NCBI RefSeq assembly: GCF_040096205.1 | Contig: NZ_JBBMFD010000003.1 | Coordinates: 62,001 to 126,000 of the forward strand | Source: Solibaculum_A intestinale | Lineage (GTDB): Bacteria; Bacillota; Clostridia; Oscillospirales; Acutalibacteraceae | Direction of reading: 5' to 3' | Length of the DNA stretch: 64,000 bases | In this document: positions 62,360-64,000 of the stretch, piece after piece | Numbering within the stretch: the first letter of the stretch is position 1 | Layout: every line of letters starts with the position of its first letter | Translations under genes and position numbers: made by a program | The notes under the pieces: generated by a model | Told to the model about the DNA's origin: nothing | What the model saw: only the letters and a program-made list of their open reading frames with translations | Database searches by the model: none

Positions 62360-64000
62360 CTACTTTTTGCCTTCGTAAGGGTGGGGCCTATTCCCCAACC
62401 CAGCGTGCCGCAGCTGGCCGGAAGCGCCGGTAAAGGGCGGAAGGACCAGCTGGTTTCCCTGCACCTCTACGCCGTGCATGGCCACCTGGGGAACAAAGCC
62501 CTGGGGCATGGAGACCGTGCGGGTCTGATCCCCGGCGTTGACGGCGGTGAACAAAGAGGTGCGCTTACCGGTGCGCAGATAAGCGGCCACCGGCCCGTCG
62601 CAAGCCATGGGGACAAAGTCCCCGTCCGCCAAGCATGGGCAGGACCGTCTGAGCGCCCCCAGCTTCTGATACCAGCCGATGAGCGACCGGTCCTCATGCC
62701 CCCAGGGATAACAGCCCCGGTTGAAAGGGTCCCGATAGCCCTCCATCCCCGCCTCGTCCCCGTAATAGAGGCAAGGAATGCCCGGCAGGGTATATTGCAG
62801 CAGCGAGGCCAGCCGAAGGAGGATGAGCCCGTGGGCCCGCTGGCCCTCGGACAGGCTTTTCCCCGCCTGCCACTCTCGGCCGTACCCTTTGTCCGGTTCC
62901 CCAGCTAGGTAGGTGATCGCCCGTTCGGTGTCGTGGGTACCGATGTGGTTCATCAGCACCCGCAGGGCTGGGCGTGGATAGTTTTCACAGATGGAGAGCA
63001 CCGCTTCCATCAAAAGGCCGCTATCCTTTGTGCGCAGATATTCCAAAACCCCCTGCCGGAAGGGGTAATTCATCACGCTGTCCAGCTGTTCGCCCAGCAG
63101 AAATTTGCGGCGCGCCCCATAGCTTACCTTGTTGGACGCGTCCTCCCAAACCTCGCCCAAAATAAAGTTCTGGTCGCTTTCCTCTTTGACCGCGCGCCGA
63201 AACTCGTCTAAAAACCCGTCGGGCAGCTCGTCCGCCACGTCCAGCCGCCAGCCGGACGCACCCAACCGCAGCCATTTTTTCGCGATCCCCTCCTCGCCGC
63301 AGATAAAACGAAGAAAATCGGGGGATTCCTCCGTCACCTCCGGCAGGGTGGTAAAGCCCCACCAGCTCTGGTACTGGTCCGGCCACTTCTGAAACTTGTA
63401 CCAGGGATAATAGGGGGATTCGGTGGTGTTGTACGCGCCGTTGGGCGGGTAGCGGCCTTCCCGGTTGAAATAGACCGAGTCCGACCCCGTATGGCTGAAC
63501 ACGCCGTCGAGCACAACGCGGATGCGGTACTGCTGGGCGGTGCTGCACAGGCGGGCGAAATCCTCCTCGCTGCCCAGAAGCGGGTCGATGCGGCTGTAAT
63601 CCGCCGTGTCGTAGCGGTGGTTGGAATGGGATTCGAAGATGGGGTTGAGGTAAAGGCAGGTGACGCCCAGCGCCTGCAAATAGGGGAGCTTTTGCCGGAT
63701 GCCCTCCAGGTCCCCGCCGAAAAAGTCGGAATTGGTGATCTTTCCCTCGCCGTTGGGGCGCCATTCCGGTTGTCCACCCCAGTCCTGCCGCAGGGTGCGC
63801 CCGGCGGGCAGATTCTCATGAGGCTTGCCGGACTTTGCAAACCGGTCGGGAAAGATCTGGTAGAGGATTCCCCCTGCCATCCAGGAGGGAGTCTGGTAAT
63901 CCGGGTCGTAGGCGGTCAGCTGCCAGAATTCCCCTTTTCCGAACTTGCCCTTTCCTCCCCGGTCCCGGTGGATTTCTTCCAGTCCCTTAGCCGTGTCGCA
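62360..64000 (-). CDS. GH13 alpha-amylase-family enzyme, 5' end outside window
   Basis: At least 546 codons; the frame continues without a stop to the window edge, so the N-terminus is missing. PSWMAGGILYQIFPDRF opens the catalytic barrel; LYLNPIFESHSNHRYDTADY, GVFSHTG, the nucleophile segment GWRLDVADE, the acid-base ILGEVWED and NHIGTHDTER are all present. The missing part would be the N-terminal beta domain of neopullulanase or cyclomaltodextrinase types. No signal peptide can be judged. A cytosolic maltodextrin role with GlgP is plausible. Confidence 0.93.
   Translation of the reverse strand, partial: CDTAKGLEEIHRDRGGKGKFGKGEFWQLTAYDPDYQTPSWMAGGILYQIFPDRFAKSGKPHENLPAGRTLRQDWGGQPEWRPNGEGKITNSDFFGGDLEGIRQKLPYLQALGVTCLYLNPIFESHSNHRYDTADYSRIDPLLGSEEDFARLCSTAQQYRIRVVLDGVFSHTGSDSVYFNREGRYPPNGAYNTTESPYYPWYKFQKWPDQYQSWWGFTTLPEVTEESPDFLRFICGEEGIAKKWLRLGASGWRLDVADELPDGFLDEFRRAVKEESDQNFILGEVWEDASNKVSYGARRKFLLGEQLDSVMNYPFRQGVLEYLRTKDSGLLMEAVLSICENYPRPALRVLMNHIGTHDTERAITYLAGEPDKGYGREWQAGKSLSEGQRAHGLILLRLASLLQYTLPGIPCLYYGDEAGMEGYRDPFNRGCYPWGHEDRSLIGWYQKLGALRRSCPCLADGDFVPMACDGPVAAYLRTGKRTSLFTAVNAGDQTRTVSMPQGFVPQVAMHGVEVQGNQLVLPPFTGASGQLRHAGLGNRPHPYEGKK

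Noticed and set aside
1..64000. tRNA, rRNA genes and insertion sequences
   Set aside because: No cloverleaf with a GGTTCGAATCC-type arm, no rRNA segment and no transposase frame was recognised on either strand.

Overview
This window is a G+C-rich Gram-positive chromosome segment that almost certainly carries the replication origin. The conserved block rpmH-rnpA-yidD-yidC-jag-mnmE-mnmG-rsmG-parB lies on the minus strand, back to back with dnaA-dnaN-rlbA-recF-remB-gyrB-gyrA on the plus strand. Gene order, strong GGAGG ribosome sites, RemB, a Spo0J/Noc-type ParB, parS-like sites and many TTG/GTG starts point to a Clostridia member, most likely Ruminococcaceae/Oscillospiraceae. That assignment rests on gene order and protein style, not on a database match.

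Layout: 1-8.6 kb holds partition, tRNA-modification and membrane-insertion genes, with a GNAT acetyltransferase inserted between mnmE and mnmG. 8.6-19.8 kb is the initiation and gyrase block: an origin-like element with DnaA-trio repeats sits between dnaA and dnaN, three related two-helix membrane proteins sit between gyrB and gyrA, and a DnaA-box-like cluster follows gyrA. 20-33 kb holds glycogen phosphorylase, zapA, a U32 peptidase, dut, a PrsA-like foldase, maf and the mreBCD-mrdA elongation cluster. 33-39.6 kb is a compact exopolysaccharide operon (fused chain-length regulator/BY-kinase, three glycosyltransferases, polymerase) behind a roughly 190-nt leader. 40-50 kb has a sigma-like regulator, a cation exporter, acpP, aroE and the operon aroF-aroB-aroA-aroC-pheA, which is headed by a Phe/Tyr-rich leader peptide and a terminator. 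50-57 kb has metY, tspO, hemW and lepA. 57-64 kb is more accessory: XRE regulators, a long non-coding palindrome array, a RACo-like ferredoxin ATPase, an MscS channel, a frameshifted secreted protein and a GH13 amylase cut by the window edge.

The most unusual element is at 57.5-58.35 kb: twelve copies of a 17-bp palindrome TGTGAA-N5-TTCACA spaced 62-77 bp apart (the last gap is 123 bp), directly behind a 70-residue XRE protein and otherwise non-coding. The arms are conserved and the centres vary, which suggests binding sites for a dimeric DNA-binding protein. A centromere, anchoring or titration array about 48 kb from the origin is the leading hypothesis. Other leads are the aromatic attenuator, two parS-like sites inside genes, and a possible DNA-damage-responsive small membrane protein at 43.4 kb.
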